DNA of 64,000 bases. It comes from Favolaschia claudopus (lineage: Eukaryota; Basidiomycota; Agaricomycetes; Agaricales; Mycenaceae). The translations under genes were made by a program, and so were the position numbers. The notes beneath the pieces were generated by a model. It was not told the DNA's origin and made no database searches. It was given only the letters and a program-made list of their open reading frames with translations. Each line of letters opens with the position of its first letter. Within the stretch, counting starts at the first letter, position 1. Shown in pieces: positions 44,786 through 55,956 of the stretch. The DNA lies in assembly GCA_037176885.1 (NCBI GenBank), contig JAWWNJ010000042.1, positions 744,001 through 808,000 of the forward strand. Direction: 5' to 3'.

Positions 44786-46213
44786 ATGGCTACCTACGAC
44801 GAGATTGATAAGAGCAAAATCCCGGATATTTTTGGGAGACATAACCTGAAATTCGATGACGAAACAGGGGATTTGCCCAAGTATTTGGAAGGGATCGAAG
44901 ATATCATCGCGAAGCAAGGAAAGCTTAGTGAGCAGAGCAAGAAGTGGATAGCACACCACTATGCGAACAGTAAAGTGCAGAAAGAATGGCAGGCTTTGCC
45001 CACCTATACGAATGGAACGTATGAGGAATGGAAGGCGGAATTAATGGATGCTTATCCTGAAGTTCGTGCAGTAGAGAAAGGTTCCCGCGCGGGCTGGGCG
45101 TCTTTCTTGAAACAGTATACAGACCGTCCAGTGAGAATAGACGAGGAAGTTGAATTTGCCAACTATTGTCGAAAGTTCCGCGGACGAGTGGCAGTGATGA
45201 ATAAGGACCGGGAGATGCTTTCTAGGCGCGAGTTGGCGCAAGACTTTTTGAAAGGTATTCACCCTACCTTCAGGGAGACTCTTCGCAATATCGTGCTGGC
45301 CAGAAGTCCGACGGAACTTACTTCGTATCAGCGAGCAAAATCTGAATATGAAGCGCTGCCTGCGAACAAAGGAAAGGCCTATAAACCGGCCTACACTCAC
45401 CCTGATGACTTGTACGAGTGGGGAGACTTTGAGGAAATATTGAAGTCGTTGATCAAGAGTAATGACTCTATTTTCTTCACAACTCCCTCGGATACTAAGA
45501 GGAAGGCTGTTCTATTTTCGGGTAGTTCAGAGGGTGGAGATGAAGCGGCCAAGTTGAAGGCTAGATTGGAGAAGCTGGAGGCTGATTCCAAGGCCAGAGA
45601 GGAGAAAATTCTCCAGTCGAATAAGGAGATTGAGGACAAAGTGGAAAAGACCCTTGCCAATCATCTGGACAAGTTTGCGACGGACCAAAAACAGGTCATG
45701 TCCAAGATGCATGAAGCCTTGACGAAAGGGACTTCCAATTATCCTAGTCGTCCTGCAGAAAGAAGAGAATACGGTGGTGACAGACCATCGTATGCACCGG
45801 ATAGGCCGCCTCTTAGAGAAGGCAAGCCTACGGGCTGTTATTATTGTTGGGATCCTTCGCATTTTGTTGCGGACTGCAAGCACAGAAGGGATGATATTAC
45901 TGGGGGACTGCTAATCCTGAAAGATGGGCGTATGTTCTTCTATGATGGAAAGGCTTTGCCGCGGGAACCCAAGAATAAGAGCTACATGACCAAAGTGCGG
46001 GATTACTATAACAATCGTACTCAGGTGTATTATAACCAAGAGGCGTTTGAGTATTATTATGCTAGTGACCCCACTGCAGCAGCCGCGGAGTCGTTTGCGA
46101 GTGAATCCAGGGAAGAGTCAGACTCTCCTGCCACCGCGGATAGACTGGACAGAATCGAGGAGTCTGTTGCAAAGATAGCGCAGTTTATGGCGGCGCAGAA
46201 GGATTTTCAGTGA
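44786..46213 (+). CDS. Gag-like capsid/nucleocapsid protein of the retrotransposon
   Basis: Structural protein of the element. The first in-frame ATG is 44786 (ACTATGG context), but the frame is open back to 44327 with a Ser/Arg-rich stretch (about 44345-44785), so a non-ATG or spliced start is possible. After MATYDEIDKSKIPDIF come a capsid-like helical region (EWQALPTYTNGTYEEWKAEL, and RRELAQDFLKGIHPTFRETL), a coiled region (LKARLEKLEADSKAREEKIL) and a CCHC zinc knuckle CYYCWDPSHFVADC (CX2CX4HX4C, about residue 350, 45835-45876). After the knuckle, TGGLLILKDGRMFFYDGKAL resembles the DUF4100-type region of agaricomycete retroelements. The TGA stop (46211-46213) is followed five bases later by the ATG of the next ORF in another frame. 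No break. Confidence 0.85.
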   Translation: MATYDEIDKSKIPDIFGRHNLKFDDETGDLPKYLEGIEDIIAKQGKLSEQSKKWIAHHYANSKVQKEWQALPTYTNGTYEEWKAELMDAYPEVRAVEKGSRAGWASFLKQYTDRPVRIDEEVEFANYCRKFRGRVAVMNKDREMLSRRELAQDFLKGIHPTFRETLRNIVLARSPTELTSYQRAKSEYEALPANKGKAYKPAYTHPDDLYEWGDFEEILKSLIKSNDSIFFTTPSDTKRKAVLFSGSSEGGDEAAKLKARLEKLEADSKAREEKILQSNKEIEDKVEKTLANHLDKFATDQKQVMSKMHEALTKGTSNYPSRPAERREYGGDRPSYAPDRPPLREGKPTGCYYCWDPSHFVADCKHRRDDITGGLLILKDGRMFFYDGKALPREPKNKSYMTKVRDYYNNRTQVYYNQEAFEYYYASDPTAAAAESFASESREESDSPATADRLDRIEESVAKIAQFMAAQKDFQ

Positions 46214-46218
46214 TTCCG

Positions 46219-47595
46219 ATGAGGGAGACTCGCTCGCGGAAAGCTCCTGAGGATCCGAAAGCCAAAGACCGCGTTCCAGAAAAACAGAAAAACCAACAAA
46301 AAGATACAGTAGCCGAGAAAGATAATGGGAAAGAGCCCATTAAGCCAGCCAGAGAGAATAGAGTTGAAGTGTTGCTACCGAAGCGTTCCACTCAACCTAC
46401 GAGGAAAGTCACCGTTGAAGAAGTCAGTGATTCTGAGGACGAGTCGGTTGAGGTCAGAAGAAAGAAAAGAGGAGAAGAACTTCCGTTCAAGGATGTGAAA
46501 CCTCTATCTGACCCTCCCGTACGACCCGCGTTCCCGCGAAAACCAGCAGAGGAGCAACATGGCCAAGGGTCATCAGGTTCACGAAGAACAAGAGTGCCTA
46601 AAGATACTCAGCGGCGAGACAAAGCTACCGCGGAGATCGCAGACGCTATTCGGGAAACTGTGATACCAGTCAAAATAGGCACATTGCTGGATAGTAACGA
46701 GATGCTCCGGAAAACTCTTGAGATTGGGGGTCCGCGGAAGAACAAAGCTAAATTTATGAAGACTACTTCTGGTGATATTGTTCCTACCAAGGTGCACAAC
46801 TTTGTCGTCCAAAGGGTGCTTGAGGATGAAGACTCAGACTCTGAGAGCCCCGCGGATGATGAAAGTGAAGCAGAGGATAACGTTCGAGTTGAGACAACGA
46901 CTTGTGAAGTTGTAGATGAGGATGGAAAGACTGTGTCGGTGTTGATGTTTGACACGTTCCCTGAATTGGTTACCTCCAATGATCATGATTTACCGGAGGG
47001 AAGCGTTATTTGTGGGGACCCTGTCCTTCAATACTATGAGTCTCTACCAGAGGGAGAAAAAGCGAAAGCTGTTAAAGTCCCGGCCGCGGGCTCCTCTGCA
47101 AAGCTCAGATGCATTCATCCGTCAGTGAATGGCAAGTATGTGGAAGCCATTACGGATAGCGGCTCGCAGATTGTATCAATGAATGCTCAGTTGGCCAAGG
47201 AAATTGGTTTGACTTGGAATACAAATATAGTCTGTGAGATGGTTGCTGCGAATAGCCAGATTCAGTCCACATTGGGCTTGGCTATAAATGTGCCGTTTAA
47301 TTTTGAAGGGATAGTGATGCACCTTCAAGTTCATATTATTGATGAGGTGCCTTATGAAGTTCTTTTGGGACGCCCCTTCGAAATTTTGTCAGAAGCTGTG
47401 TTTGCGAGCAAGAGAACCGGCGAGGTCGAGATCACAATCACGGATCCGCGCACAGGGAACAAAAATACCTTTGCAACCTCTCAGAGGGGGGTCAAGATAG
47501 ATCGAGACACAGGAAAGCCAGTCCAGACAGCTCCCGCGGAGACCAAACCGGATTTTTGCAAGTCTTCGAGGAACTCAAAGATGGGGGAGAAGTAA
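46219..47595 (+). CDS. Retrotransposon protease ORF
   Basis: Separate ORF of about 458 codons in the -1 frame relative to gag, with the ATG at 46219. The N-terminal two thirds are charged and low in hydrophobicity (RSRKAPEDPKAKDRVPEKQK, and EEVSDSEDESVEVRRKKRGE). The C-terminal part is a retropepsin-like domain: KYVEAITDSGSQIVSM contains the catalytic DSG (about residue 312, 47152-47160), followed by a flap region and VPYEVLLGRPFEILSEAVF, the conserved Leu-Leu-Gly-Arg-Pro-Phe block. The stop TAA (47593-47595) overlaps the next ATG as TAATG. Having the protease in its own ORF between gag and pol differs from the usual gag-pol fusion. Expression by reinitiation or by -1 frameshifting are both possible. 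Confidence 0.85.
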   Translation: MRETRSRKAPEDPKAKDRVPEKQKNQQKDTVAEKDNGKEPIKPARENRVEVLLPKRSTQPTRKVTVEEVSDSEDESVEVRRKKRGEELPFKDVKPLSDPPVRPAFPRKPAEEQHGQGSSGSRRTRVPKDTQRRDKATAEIADAIRETVIPVKIGTLLDSNEMLRKTLEIGGPRKNKAKFMKTTSGDIVPTKVHNFVVQRVLEDEDSDSESPADDESEAEDNVRVETTTCEVVDEDGKTVSVLMFDTFPELVTSNDHDLPEGSVICGDPVLQYYESLPEGEKAKAVKVPAAGSSAKLRCIHPSVNGKYVEAITDSGSQIVSMNAQLAKEIGLTWNTNIVCEMVAANSQIQSTLGLAINVPFNFEGIVMHLQVHIIDEVPYEVLLGRPFEILSEAVFASKRTGEVEITITDPRTGNKNTFATSQRGVKIDRDTGKPVQTAPAETKPDFCKSSRNSKMGEK

Positions 47596-50500
47596 TGGCC
47601 GCGTTTGAGTACAACGACCATGGGGAGTTGGTGTGCACAGGATACGGTTTACCGAAAGAAGGGGATGTTGTTACGCAGGATGACAGGACGATGGCATATT
47701 TATTGGCGTCTAGGGACGCATTTGCAGGAGATAAGAATGCTAGTGTATTGTTGAATCAATACGCGGGGCAGGTAGAGAAAGATAAAGGCACAGATGTCTT
47801 CTTGTTCACGGAATCTGGAAGCCCGGGAAGCCCGAGAAAATCGAACCGTGGAAAGCATGCACCTAATCCGGGTGATAGCTCGGCTAAGTCTGCGTTTGCC
47901 TACATGGAGCGAGATTCCCGCGTGAATGATGATAAAGATAGTTCCGCGGAGGCGGCGGACCGTGCGCTGAAAGTGAACCGTAGAAAGCGAAAATACAAGA
48001 AGAAAAAGAAGAAGAAGAAGTCTAAGAAGACTTCGAAGGCAGAGGGAGCTAAGACAGTCCCTGCTGCGAGGGGGAAGCTGAATTTTGAAGTGCCGGTGCC
48101 GGAAGTACCAAGAGAGCAATTTATTTTTGGAAATTTGGGCATCTCTATGGGAAAACAGCGAGTATTTGCTACTAAGAAGTACAAACCGGTCGCGGAAAAG
48201 ATTAAGCCTATCCTTGGAAAAGTGGATGAGAAGTTCAGGATTGTGCGGAATATCACGGGGGATCCTTTAAAGGATATGCCAAAAATAGAAACGGATATTC
48301 CTGAGATTCACCCAGTAGGAAGATATACCGCGGAGCGAATGGAGGCATTTGAAAAGACTCATAACACTGGGTTCTTATTGCCTGAAGAGATGAAGTTGCT
48401 TCATCATTTTATGATGTTGCATAACGAGCATTTCGCCTGGGAAGAGGATGAGCGGGGGCAATTCAAACATGAATATTTCCCGCCCGTTGATATGCCTGTG
48501 GTACCACATACACCATGGGTATGCTCGCAAATTCCAATTCCGCCTGGACATTTTGAAGAGTTCTGCCGCATCATCAAGTCAAAATTAGATGCTGGGGTGT
48601 ATGAACCATCCAACTCGTCCTACAGGTCACCTATTTTTGCGGTGATAAAGAAAGATGGAAAGTCATTGAGAATTGTACACGCGTTAGAGAGGTTGAATGA
48701 GGTTACAATTCAACACTCTGGGGTACCTCCAGCCACGGAGAAGCTAGCAGAACATTTTGCTGGTCGAGCGTGCGGAGCTTCGTTGGATATGTTTGTCGGA
48801 TATGATAATAGGGACTTAGCGGAATCTTCAAGGGATTATACGACCTTCCAGACGCCGTTTGGGGCACTGAGGTTAGTAAAATTACCGATGGGATGGACCA
48901 ATTCTGTTCCCGTGTTTCACGAGGACGTTTGTACCATCTTGAGAGATGAAATGCCGCATGTAACGATCCCTTACATAGACGATGTACCTGTCCGCGGGGG
49001 ACCTACGAGGTACGAGACAAAAGATGGCGACTGGGAAAGGATTGCTGCGAATCCTGGAATTAGAAGATTTATCTGGGAACATCTCGAGAATTTAAATCGA
49101 GTTGTGACTAGAATGGCTTATGCAGGAGGAACTTTTTCAGGGAAGAAGTTGGTCCTCTGTGCGGATGAGTTTGAAGTTGTAGGGCATATTTGCTCTTACC
49201 GCGGAAGAATTCCCGATCCTAAGAGGGTGGACGTTATTAATAACTGGGGTCCCTGCGACTCTTTCACGCAAGTGAAGGCGTACCTGGGCACCGTGGGTGT
49301 TCTGAGGAGCTTTATTGAAGGGTACGGCGACATAGTTGCACCTATCAATGAGTTAACGAAGAAGGACGTTCCCTTTGTATGGACCGCGGACTGTGATGAG
49401 GCGCAGGCCAAAATTAGAGAAAGGTTGAAAAACTGCCCAGCTTTAAAACCCCTGCGGTACGACTGGGATTCGGACATAGTTATTCAAGTGGATACTTCAT
49501 GGAGAGCTGTAGGAATTATTATCTACCAGCTGGACCCAGATGATCCTAAGAAGAAATACTTTGCACGATTTGCGAGTATAACGTTAGGGAAGACCGAGGC
49601 GAACTATTCGCAACCTAAACGAGAATTGTACGGGTTGATGAGAGCTCTAGAGGCCATGTATTATTGGATTTTCGGAGCAAGGAAGCTTGTGGTTGAAACC
49701 GACGCGTTATACATCAAGGGCATGTTGAAAAACCCTGGAATGGGCCCCAACGCCACGATTAACCGCTGGATTGAAAAGATCTTGATGTTCCATTTTAAGC
49801 TGAAGCATGTCCCTGGTGAAAAGTTTGCACCCGACGGGTTATCAAGGAGAGATCCTTTCCCTGGGGATGAACAATTCAAAAATTCGGAAGAGGGTTATGA
49901 CCAAAATGAACCTCCCGAGGACCATGAGGACGTTTCCGCGGAAGGCCCACAGCCGTTGGAATTCGAGGACTTTAAACACCTTATTGATACCAGAGGTGGA
50001 TATTTCCAGTCGGAGGAGGAACAGCCAGAGATTGTGGACGTTGATGCAGTTTGTATGGAAGATTTCCAACGTGATTGCGAGAGTGCCAGGATGACTGAAG
50101 CTAATCTGGCGAGAGCACGCAGAGAAGCGTATTCGAGGGAGAATAAGCAGATCCCTGAGTATATTTTAATGACGGAGCCTCTGATTCCAAATTTAGAATT
50201 GAAATGGGATGAGGCGAAGCGAGAGCCTTACGATGAAGAGCATCGTTCGGATTGGATGAAAAAGCGAGATGCTAAATTACCATTGGTAAAGGAATGGCTA
50301 GCGGACCCTATGAAAAGGCCCGCGGGAATGAATGATGATGCAGAGTATAGAAGTTTTATGCGCTTCGCCTCACATTTCTTTTTGAAAGGGGGGAGGATGT
50401 ATAAGAAATCTTTTGGCACTGCGAATCAATTAGTTGTTGATAAGGAACACCGCATGTACATGATGAAGGCTGCTCACGACAGTCTGGGTCACCGCGGAAG

Positions 50501-51818
50501 TTATGCAACTAGAGAATTGATTACGCTGCGATTCTGGTGGCCAGGAATAGAAGCAGATGTATTTTGGTACATTGCGTCTTGCGACGCTTGCCAAAACCGA
50601 CAACATACACTGTTGAAAGTCCCGCCAGTTTTGACCCATACTCCAAGTCTATTTCAGGTCATCCATACCGATGTAATGGTAATGGGGCAAGTGTCCAATA
50701 AATGTGGACTAGTTGTTGATGCGAGGGACTCTTTGAGTTCTTGGTTAGAAGCGAGACCGCTTGTGAGAGACACGGCTCACGCAATTGGAATGTTCCTATT
50801 CGAGGAGATAATTTGCCGTTGGGGTTGCCCAAAGCAGATTGTAACGGATAATGCGGGGCAGTTCAAGAAAGCTGTGGAATGGTTGAAACAGAAATACGGA
50901 ATACCAAATATTCAGATTTCACCGTACAACTCTCAAGCGAACGGGAAGATTGAAAGTGGACACTTCCAAATGCGTCAGGCATTGTTCAAAGCGACTGGCA
51001 AGAACCCGTCTAAATGGTTCTGGTTCTTCCATGTTATGCTTTGGTCAGACAGAGTTACGGTTAGAAAGGGATTAGGTTGTTCACCTTATTTTGCGGTCAC
51101 AGGAGCGCATCCAATTCTACCGTTGGATATTGAGGAAGCTACTTGGTTGGTTGAAATACCAGGTCGAGTGTTGACGACCGCGGAACTGATAGGGCTAAGA
51201 GCCAGGGCTTTAGCAAAGCATGTTGCCCATGTTGAACACATGAGGAAGCGTGTAGATCATGCTAAAATGGTTCAAGTCCGTAAACTCGAACGGTACAATG
51301 AACATACGATTAAAAACTATGATTTCAAACCGGGAGATCTGGTTCTCGTGCGCCACACTGAAGTAGAGAAGTCTCTGAACTCTAAGATGGATCAGAAGGG
51401 GAGATACCTTGGCCCAATGGTTGTTATAAGACGTACCAAGGGAGGAGCGTATATCCTAGCTGAAATGAACGGCGCGTTATTCCATGACAGGATAGCCGCG
51501 GGGCGTGTGGTTCCATACTTAGCACGTCGCCGAATGCAAATTCCGCTCAACATCCAAAAGTTTATTGATGTATCTACGGAGACACTCGAAAAGCTAGTGG
51601 ACGATATTCCCACGGAAGGGGAAAAGACAAAGGAGCGCAGCTCAAAGAAGATAAAGGATCTAGCCTTCGATAAAGTAAATATAAGGGTAACACCTGAAGA
51701 CTTCGAAAAGGCTGAGTCCTCAGAATCGGAGACTGGGAACGATGATGATGAAGCAGAGTCGGACGATGAGCCAAAAGAGTCGGTTGGTCCTAGACGGTCC
51801 AAACGCAGGAAGCATTAA
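47595..51818 (+). CDS. Retrotransposon polyprotein: reverse transcriptase, RNase H, integrase
   Basis: About 1,407 codons from ATG 47595, which overlaps the upstream stop. The N-terminal part is charged, with a Lys run (about 47990-48030). RT follows from about residue 340: SSYRSPIFAVIKKDGKSLRI, FQTPFGALRLVKLPMGWTNS and the catalytic YIDD (about residue 460, 48972-48983). RNase H: IVIQVDTSWRAVGII, SQPKRELYGLMRALE and VVETDALYIKGML (about 49480-49710). Integrase: the HHCC motif in HDSLGHRGSY...CDACQNRQ (about 50476-50602), and the DDE triad in VIHTDVMVMG, QIVTDNAGQF and SQANGKIESGHFQ. A C-terminal SH3/chromo-like segment reads FKPGDLVLVRHTEV, ending in an acidic and basic tail. All catalytic residues are present and the frame is intact, consistent with a young and possibly active element. 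Confidence 0.93.
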   Translation: MAAFEYNDHGELVCTGYGLPKEGDVVTQDDRTMAYLLASRDAFAGDKNASVLLNQYAGQVEKDKGTDVFLFTESGSPGSPRKSNRGKHAPNPGDSSAKSAFAYMERDSRVNDDKDSSAEAADRALKVNRRKRKYKKKKKKKKSKKTSKAEGAKTVPAARGKLNFEVPVPEVPREQFIFGNLGISMGKQRVFATKKYKPVAEKIKPILGKVDEKFRIVRNITGDPLKDMPKIETDIPEIHPVGRYTAERMEAFEKTHNTGFLLPEEMKLLHHFMMLHNEHFAWEEDERGQFKHEYFPPVDMPVVPHTPWVCSQIPIPPGHFEEFCRIIKSKLDAGVYEPSNSSYRSPIFAVIKKDGKSLRIVHALERLNEVTIQHSGVPPATEKLAEHFAGRACGASLDMFVGYDNRDLAESSRDYTTFQTPFGALRLVKLPMGWTNSVPVFHEDVCTILRDEMPHVTIPYIDDVPVRGGPTRYETKDGDWERIAANPGIRRFIWEHLENLNRVVTRMAYAGGTFSGKKLVLCADEFEVVGHICSYRGRIPDPKRVDVINNWGPCDSFTQVKAYLGTVGVLRSFIEGYGDIVAPINELTKKDVPFVWTADCDEAQAKIRERLKNCPALKPLRYDWDSDIVIQVDTSWRAVGIIIYQLDPDDPKKKYFARFASITLGKTEANYSQPKRELYGLMRALEAMYYWIFGARKLVVETDALYIKGMLKNPGMGPNATINRWIEKILMFHFKLKHVPGEKFAPDGLSRRDPFPGDEQFKNSEEGYDQNEPPEDHEDVSAEGPQPLEFEDFKHLIDTRGGYFQSEEEQPEIVDVDAVCMEDFQRDCESARMTEANLARARREAYSRENKQIPEYILMTEPLIPNLELKWDEAKREPYDEEHRSDWMKKRDAKLPLVKEWLADPMKRPAGMNDDAEYRSFMRFASHFFLKGGRMYKKSFGTANQLVVDKEHRMYMMKAAHDSLGHRGSYATRELITLRFWWPGIEADVFWYIASCDACQNRQHTLLKVPPVLTHTPSLFQVIHTDVMVMGQVSNKCGLVVDARDSLSSWLEARPLVRDTAHAIGMFLFEEIICRWGCPKQIVTDNAGQFKKAVEWLKQKYGIPNIQISPYNSQANGKIESGHFQMRQALFKATGKNPSKWFWFFHVMLWSDRVTVRKGLGCSPYFAVTGAHPILPLDIEEATWLVEIPGRVLTTAELIGLRARALAKHVAHVEHMRKRVDHAKMVQVRKLERYNEHTIKNYDFKPGDLVLVRHTEVEKSLNSKMDQKGRYLGPMVVIRRTKGGAYILAEMNGALFHDRIAAGRVVPYLARRRMQIPLNIQKFIDVSTETLEKLVDDIPTEGEKTKERSSKKIKDLAFDKVNIRVTPEDFEKAESSESETGNDDDEAESDDEPKESVGPRRSKRRKH

Positions 51819-51874
51819 AGATTGTGGTGGTATGCGCCTCTGTAATCTTAAATTAGAACTTCTCCGCGGAAGGA
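51819..51874. other. Short gap between pol and antisense gene A
   Basis: Only 56 bp separate the pol stop from the end of the antisense gene. It holds one CCGCGG (51864). Confidence 0.5.
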
Positions 51875-54800
51875 TTAAAATGGGAGATCGTACTTGTCAG
51901 GCGATTCGACGGAGTGAATGGAGGTGCCAGGAGGAAGGAGCTTGGACATACGAAGCTCGACGAAGCCGAGAGCGGAGTTGTCGTAGCCGTGAAGGATGAG
52001 TTCCTTGCGCATGTAGGCGAGTTCATGAAGATCATCGATCTTGTTGACCGCTTTGATGAACTGGGCCTTGCGAGCCTTGATGGAAAACTCATGGTGGTAG
52101 GCGAAAGCTTCGTCAAGCTGGTTAAGCATGGTCTCCAGGTCGACGGTGCTGCGACCGAAGATGATAGCTGAAGGGGAGGATTAGCGAGGAATAAGTCTGG
52201 ACATCTATAAATGGACGCACCAGGACCCCCGCGCTTCTTCCAACTTTCGATCATCTTGTCCTTGCTGGTGAAGTCGCAAGGATGGAATTGAATAAGACAG
52301 TTGTGGCAAGGAGGACCCCAACTAGTAGGAGCGCAAGGCTCGACGTTGTGTTTCTTGGCGCAGCAAGAGCACTGTTCAGTCGGCTGGTGATAAAAATAGA
52401 TCAGTCGAAGTTGAAAGTAACAAGTACTGAGGACGCACCTTATTATCCTCCATAAGATAGATGGCAGCTTGAAACTTGGGAAGGATCTCGCTGACCGGGA
52501 CTATGATATCGCGTGCGAAGGCTGCGAGGACTGCGGCAGGATCCATTTCGTCGGGGCTGTCGTAGAGATAATCGTAGTAGTCGTCGTTCTCTTCGTCGTC
52601 TAAGCCGTGGATGCTCATGCAAAGAGAAAAGAATATTATGGGAGAAGACGTTCCTATGAGGCACTGTTTAAATAGTAAACACTGCTGAGGAGATGTCTTG
52701 CCTGTGATTATTTGAATCAGATTTTGTATTGATCATAAGCGGGACGGAAGAAAGTAAAGGAGTGAGACTTGAAGTCTAGGCTTGCCGAGACTTAGAGGCG
52801 CAAAATATCCAGTGGAATAAGGGCTTCAAGGAGCATGTAGGTGGTCACGGCAATGGAGTCGTTCACAAAAAGGCTTCCGCGGCGGCTTGAAGTACTTGAG
52901 AAGTTGAAGTAGAACTGGACGAGTGGAGTTCTATTTTTAGAATTCTGAGCGCGGAAAAAGAGTCTTACAGAACTCCTGAGATGTCCAAGACACTGCGGGA
53001 AATCGGACGAAGTTGGCTTGACAAAACAATTGTATTGCAAGCACTGCTAAGTATATACGAGACACCCGGGGATTTGGACAGTTGCTGGTTGAACAGCAAA
53101 TATGTGCGGTTGAACGCACGACGATACGATAGGGAACACTGAGAGTCGACGGTTTATGTGTCTAAAGAGCGAAGGCACATAGGTATATAGGCCGCGGAAG
53201 GACGATCAAGTCTAGAAGGCGGAAAGGTTTAACTGGAGAGCTATAAAAATAAACGCAGAGACATACCGCGGAACTAGCAGGGCGCATAATGGGATCCTCG
53301 TTGTCGGCGTGATGGATCTTCATGAGCTGCTCGAGCTGGTCATCCATCTCCTCGTAGGCGCGAAGCCAGTAGCGATACTTGAAGGAAGCGAGGGCCATGT
53401 TGCGGCGGAGGTAGCGCTCCCGAGCCTTGAAACCTTGCGCGTCCAAGTGCTTGAGTTGGTTCTGAGAGACCTTCCAAGTCTTGTTGACATCGTCCGAATG
53501 CATGATGGCGATGAGGTCCTTGTCCATGGAGTCTATAATAAAATTTAGACGAAATTAGCTCAAGGAGAAGATGAACTCGTACCAGGGACTTTGGGCTCGT
53601 AGTCGAGGTCGACGTCATCCGGTTCGGTACGGGCACGCTTGTTGCTGCGGTTGGACACAGGGTTCAACGACAAAGCAGGCTATGAGCGAGAATTAAGCAA
53701 AGAAACAGAGTTGACGAATATTTCACGCACCATAAGTGGTTCCGCGGGCGCCATCTACAACAATTGATGAACGTTAAGCGAGAATTCAACCGTGGGATAT
53801 GGGTTACGTACCTTCTCGTCCTCGTCAGGACAAGTGGAAGATGTGTCGGAGTTCTTCGCCTTGGGGCCTTTGCCCTAATAAAACGATGTTATAAAAATAG
53901 AACAAAGTGAAAAGGCGAACGCACAGGAACTTTACGAACATTTTTGAACATGTCCTCTGGAACGGGATCGTCAATGATGCGCACGGACTTGCCGTCGTCT
54001 TGAGGAGCCTTACCGGCAGGGATACCGTCCTTGGGTTTGACAGGGCAGTTGTCCTGGCCGTGCTGGTGGGAAGAGCAAGACGAACAAACGGAAATCTGGG
54101 TGAATGAAGAGGAAAGTGCAGAGGGATAAAAATAGACGCACAGTGTCGTTCTTGCCCTTGGGCGCACTGTTCTTCTGGAAGGAGAGACCAGGGGGCAAAG
54201 AGGAGCCTCCTGCGCGATAGTTGGCTCCCATGGCAGCGATATAGAGAGGGTTGATTCTACCTTCGTCCTTGTCGAGATCCATCTGGAGTTCGTTAATACC
54301 ACGAATAATCTTCGTAACGTCTGAGGAATACCTGATCAGCGACGGAAGCTTCCTCCGCGGAGTCGTCGTCCCCGGAGTCGTCGATGACTTCAACAGACTT
54401 ACCCTGCATTAGAGAGGACAGTTCAGGACCGCGAGGCATGCGACGAGCACGAGAAAGCACCTGTTGAACTTGAGCCTTAGCACGGTGGCCCTTGATGGCT
54501 GCCGCGGCCTTGTCGCGCTTGCTATTCTTGGCGTTGTGGTAGTTGTTGAGCATGCGGTCGATAGCGCCAAGCTGGGAAGTAGGGATCTTGAACTTGGAGA
54601 TCTTGTACTCGTGCCTCATAGCGTTGGAGGCGGCAGTAAGAGCATTGACGACCTTCTCGTTGGAGGGGTGCTGAAGGGACTGAGCGAATAGCTTGAAGTC
54701 CGACTAAAAATAGAACAGAGTCAGCGCGGAAAGCGTTTGGGCATGCAAAAATATGGACGAACCGCCGCGGCTGCGAACGTGCTGAGCGTAGAGTGAATGA

Positions 54801-54903
54801 CAGCCGCAGGGAGAGAGTCTCTGAGGGCGAGGACCCGTTGAAAGTCGCGTTCAGCTTCAAGGATAAGGTTGGACGCTTCGATGAGCGCAGAGCGTGGTGC
54901 CAT
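51875..54903 (-). CDS. Antisense gene A inside the retrotransposon: CCHC knuckle plus Cys6 cluster
   Basis: A multi-exon gene on the strand opposite gag-pol. Start ATG 54901-54903 (MAPRSALIEASNLILEAERD). Introns with GTTCGT, GTATTC or GTGCGT donors join in frame to DFKLFAQSLQHPSNEKVVNA, KISKFKIPTSQLGAIDRMLN, an acidic DDSGDDDSAEEAS stretch, then VCSSCSSHQHGQDNC (CX2CX4HX4C, 54049-54090), a perfect zinc-knuckle spacing. Later exons give MDKDLIAIMHSDDVNKTWKV, an acidic LDDEENDDYYDYLYDSPDEM, and QCSCCAKKHNVEPC followed by PCHNCLIQFHPC (CX2CX8CX8CX2CX6C, about 52285-52385), close to Zn2Cys6 spacing. It ends ESPDKYDLPF at 51875. At least nine exons. Many introns carry CTATTTTTA. The function is unknown; a nucleic-acid-binding accessory protein of the element is likely. 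Exon limits in 53550-53900 are uncertain. Confidence 0.65.
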
Positions 54904-55956
54904 GGCATGCGATGAAGGCCTGTAGGCGACGAAGAAATAAGCAGAGAACAGAAGTCAATTTATAGTTTTGACTAGGAGAGCGTGGTTAAATTGTTAATGA
55001 CCGGCTACGATCGTGAAAAACGAGCCAAGGCTGTTGGTTGCACCTCTAACTGAATTGAATATGCGAGGACGCATCTTTTTTCTTTAGTGAGGGGGAGAAT
55101 ATAGAGCAACAGACAACCGCGGGAGGGTATTGCGCCACCGCGGGCCTTGCAAATTTACCCATAAAGAGACAGGGAAATTTCGTTTTGCTAAAATTAGACG
55201 ATGTAGAGCTGGAGCGTTGCAAAAGCCAAGTTGCGGAAGAGTTTTAAGGCTGAATAATGTCGATCGGTTCCTATACGATCGATTTTAAGAGGCAGTTAGG
55301 GATGATAGTGGTTATTCTATTAAGCAAGAGGCTTGTGGAATATACATGCGGGAGTACAGAACTCTACGTTGAGTATCTACCGCGGTACTTAAGAGAGAGA
55401 GTTTAAACTGTGCTATAAATAGACCCGCGGAAAACTGAAAGAAGAGTAGACTAGAGGAAACTTTTTGACGACTTGAAGAAAAGTGTCAATTAAGTGTCAA
55501 GAATGACTTCTGATTGAAGCACAGGAGAAATTGGACTGATTCCAATAGAAGTTGAAGAAGGGTTTTGACGACGGACTTGGTCAAAATTCTGTCTTCGGCA
55601 ATCTCCGAAGGATTGATGACGGCATGATGGCCGGTTGATGTCGACTTGATGGATTTCTTTAAGACTGAAAGTCTTACGAAAGAGTTCACACGGTTGAATC
55701 AGAACATCAATAGGCGCCATTGGGCGCTAGTGCATTTAACTCTAAGTAGCTGGTTTACAGACAAAGTAAACTACCTATGGCTACTGAGTCGAGATATGTA
55801 CAGATTGTTTTTTTTAGTTGGTCTACGCTACGGCTGGAGACAACAGCACTACAGGAGAAATATCTTCGATTGTTTAAGGACTGGAAGAGGACAGTCCGAG
55901 TACATTCGTAAGTAGTAGTAAAAGTTCAAAACGAACGCGAGCAAAGTTCAGAGGAC
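54904..55956. other. Retrotransposon-internal spacer between antisense genes
   Basis: About 1.05 kb without a supportable exon on either strand. It holds four CCGCGG sites (55117, 55138, 55380, 55425) and a TATA-like GCTATAAATAGA near 55411, which may serve as promoter for antisense gene A or as terminator for gene B. Confidence 0.5.

Noticed and set aside
45041..50639. Minus-strand frames of 60-139 aa across gag-pol
   Set aside because: Shadows of intact gag, protease and pol frames with no independent support.
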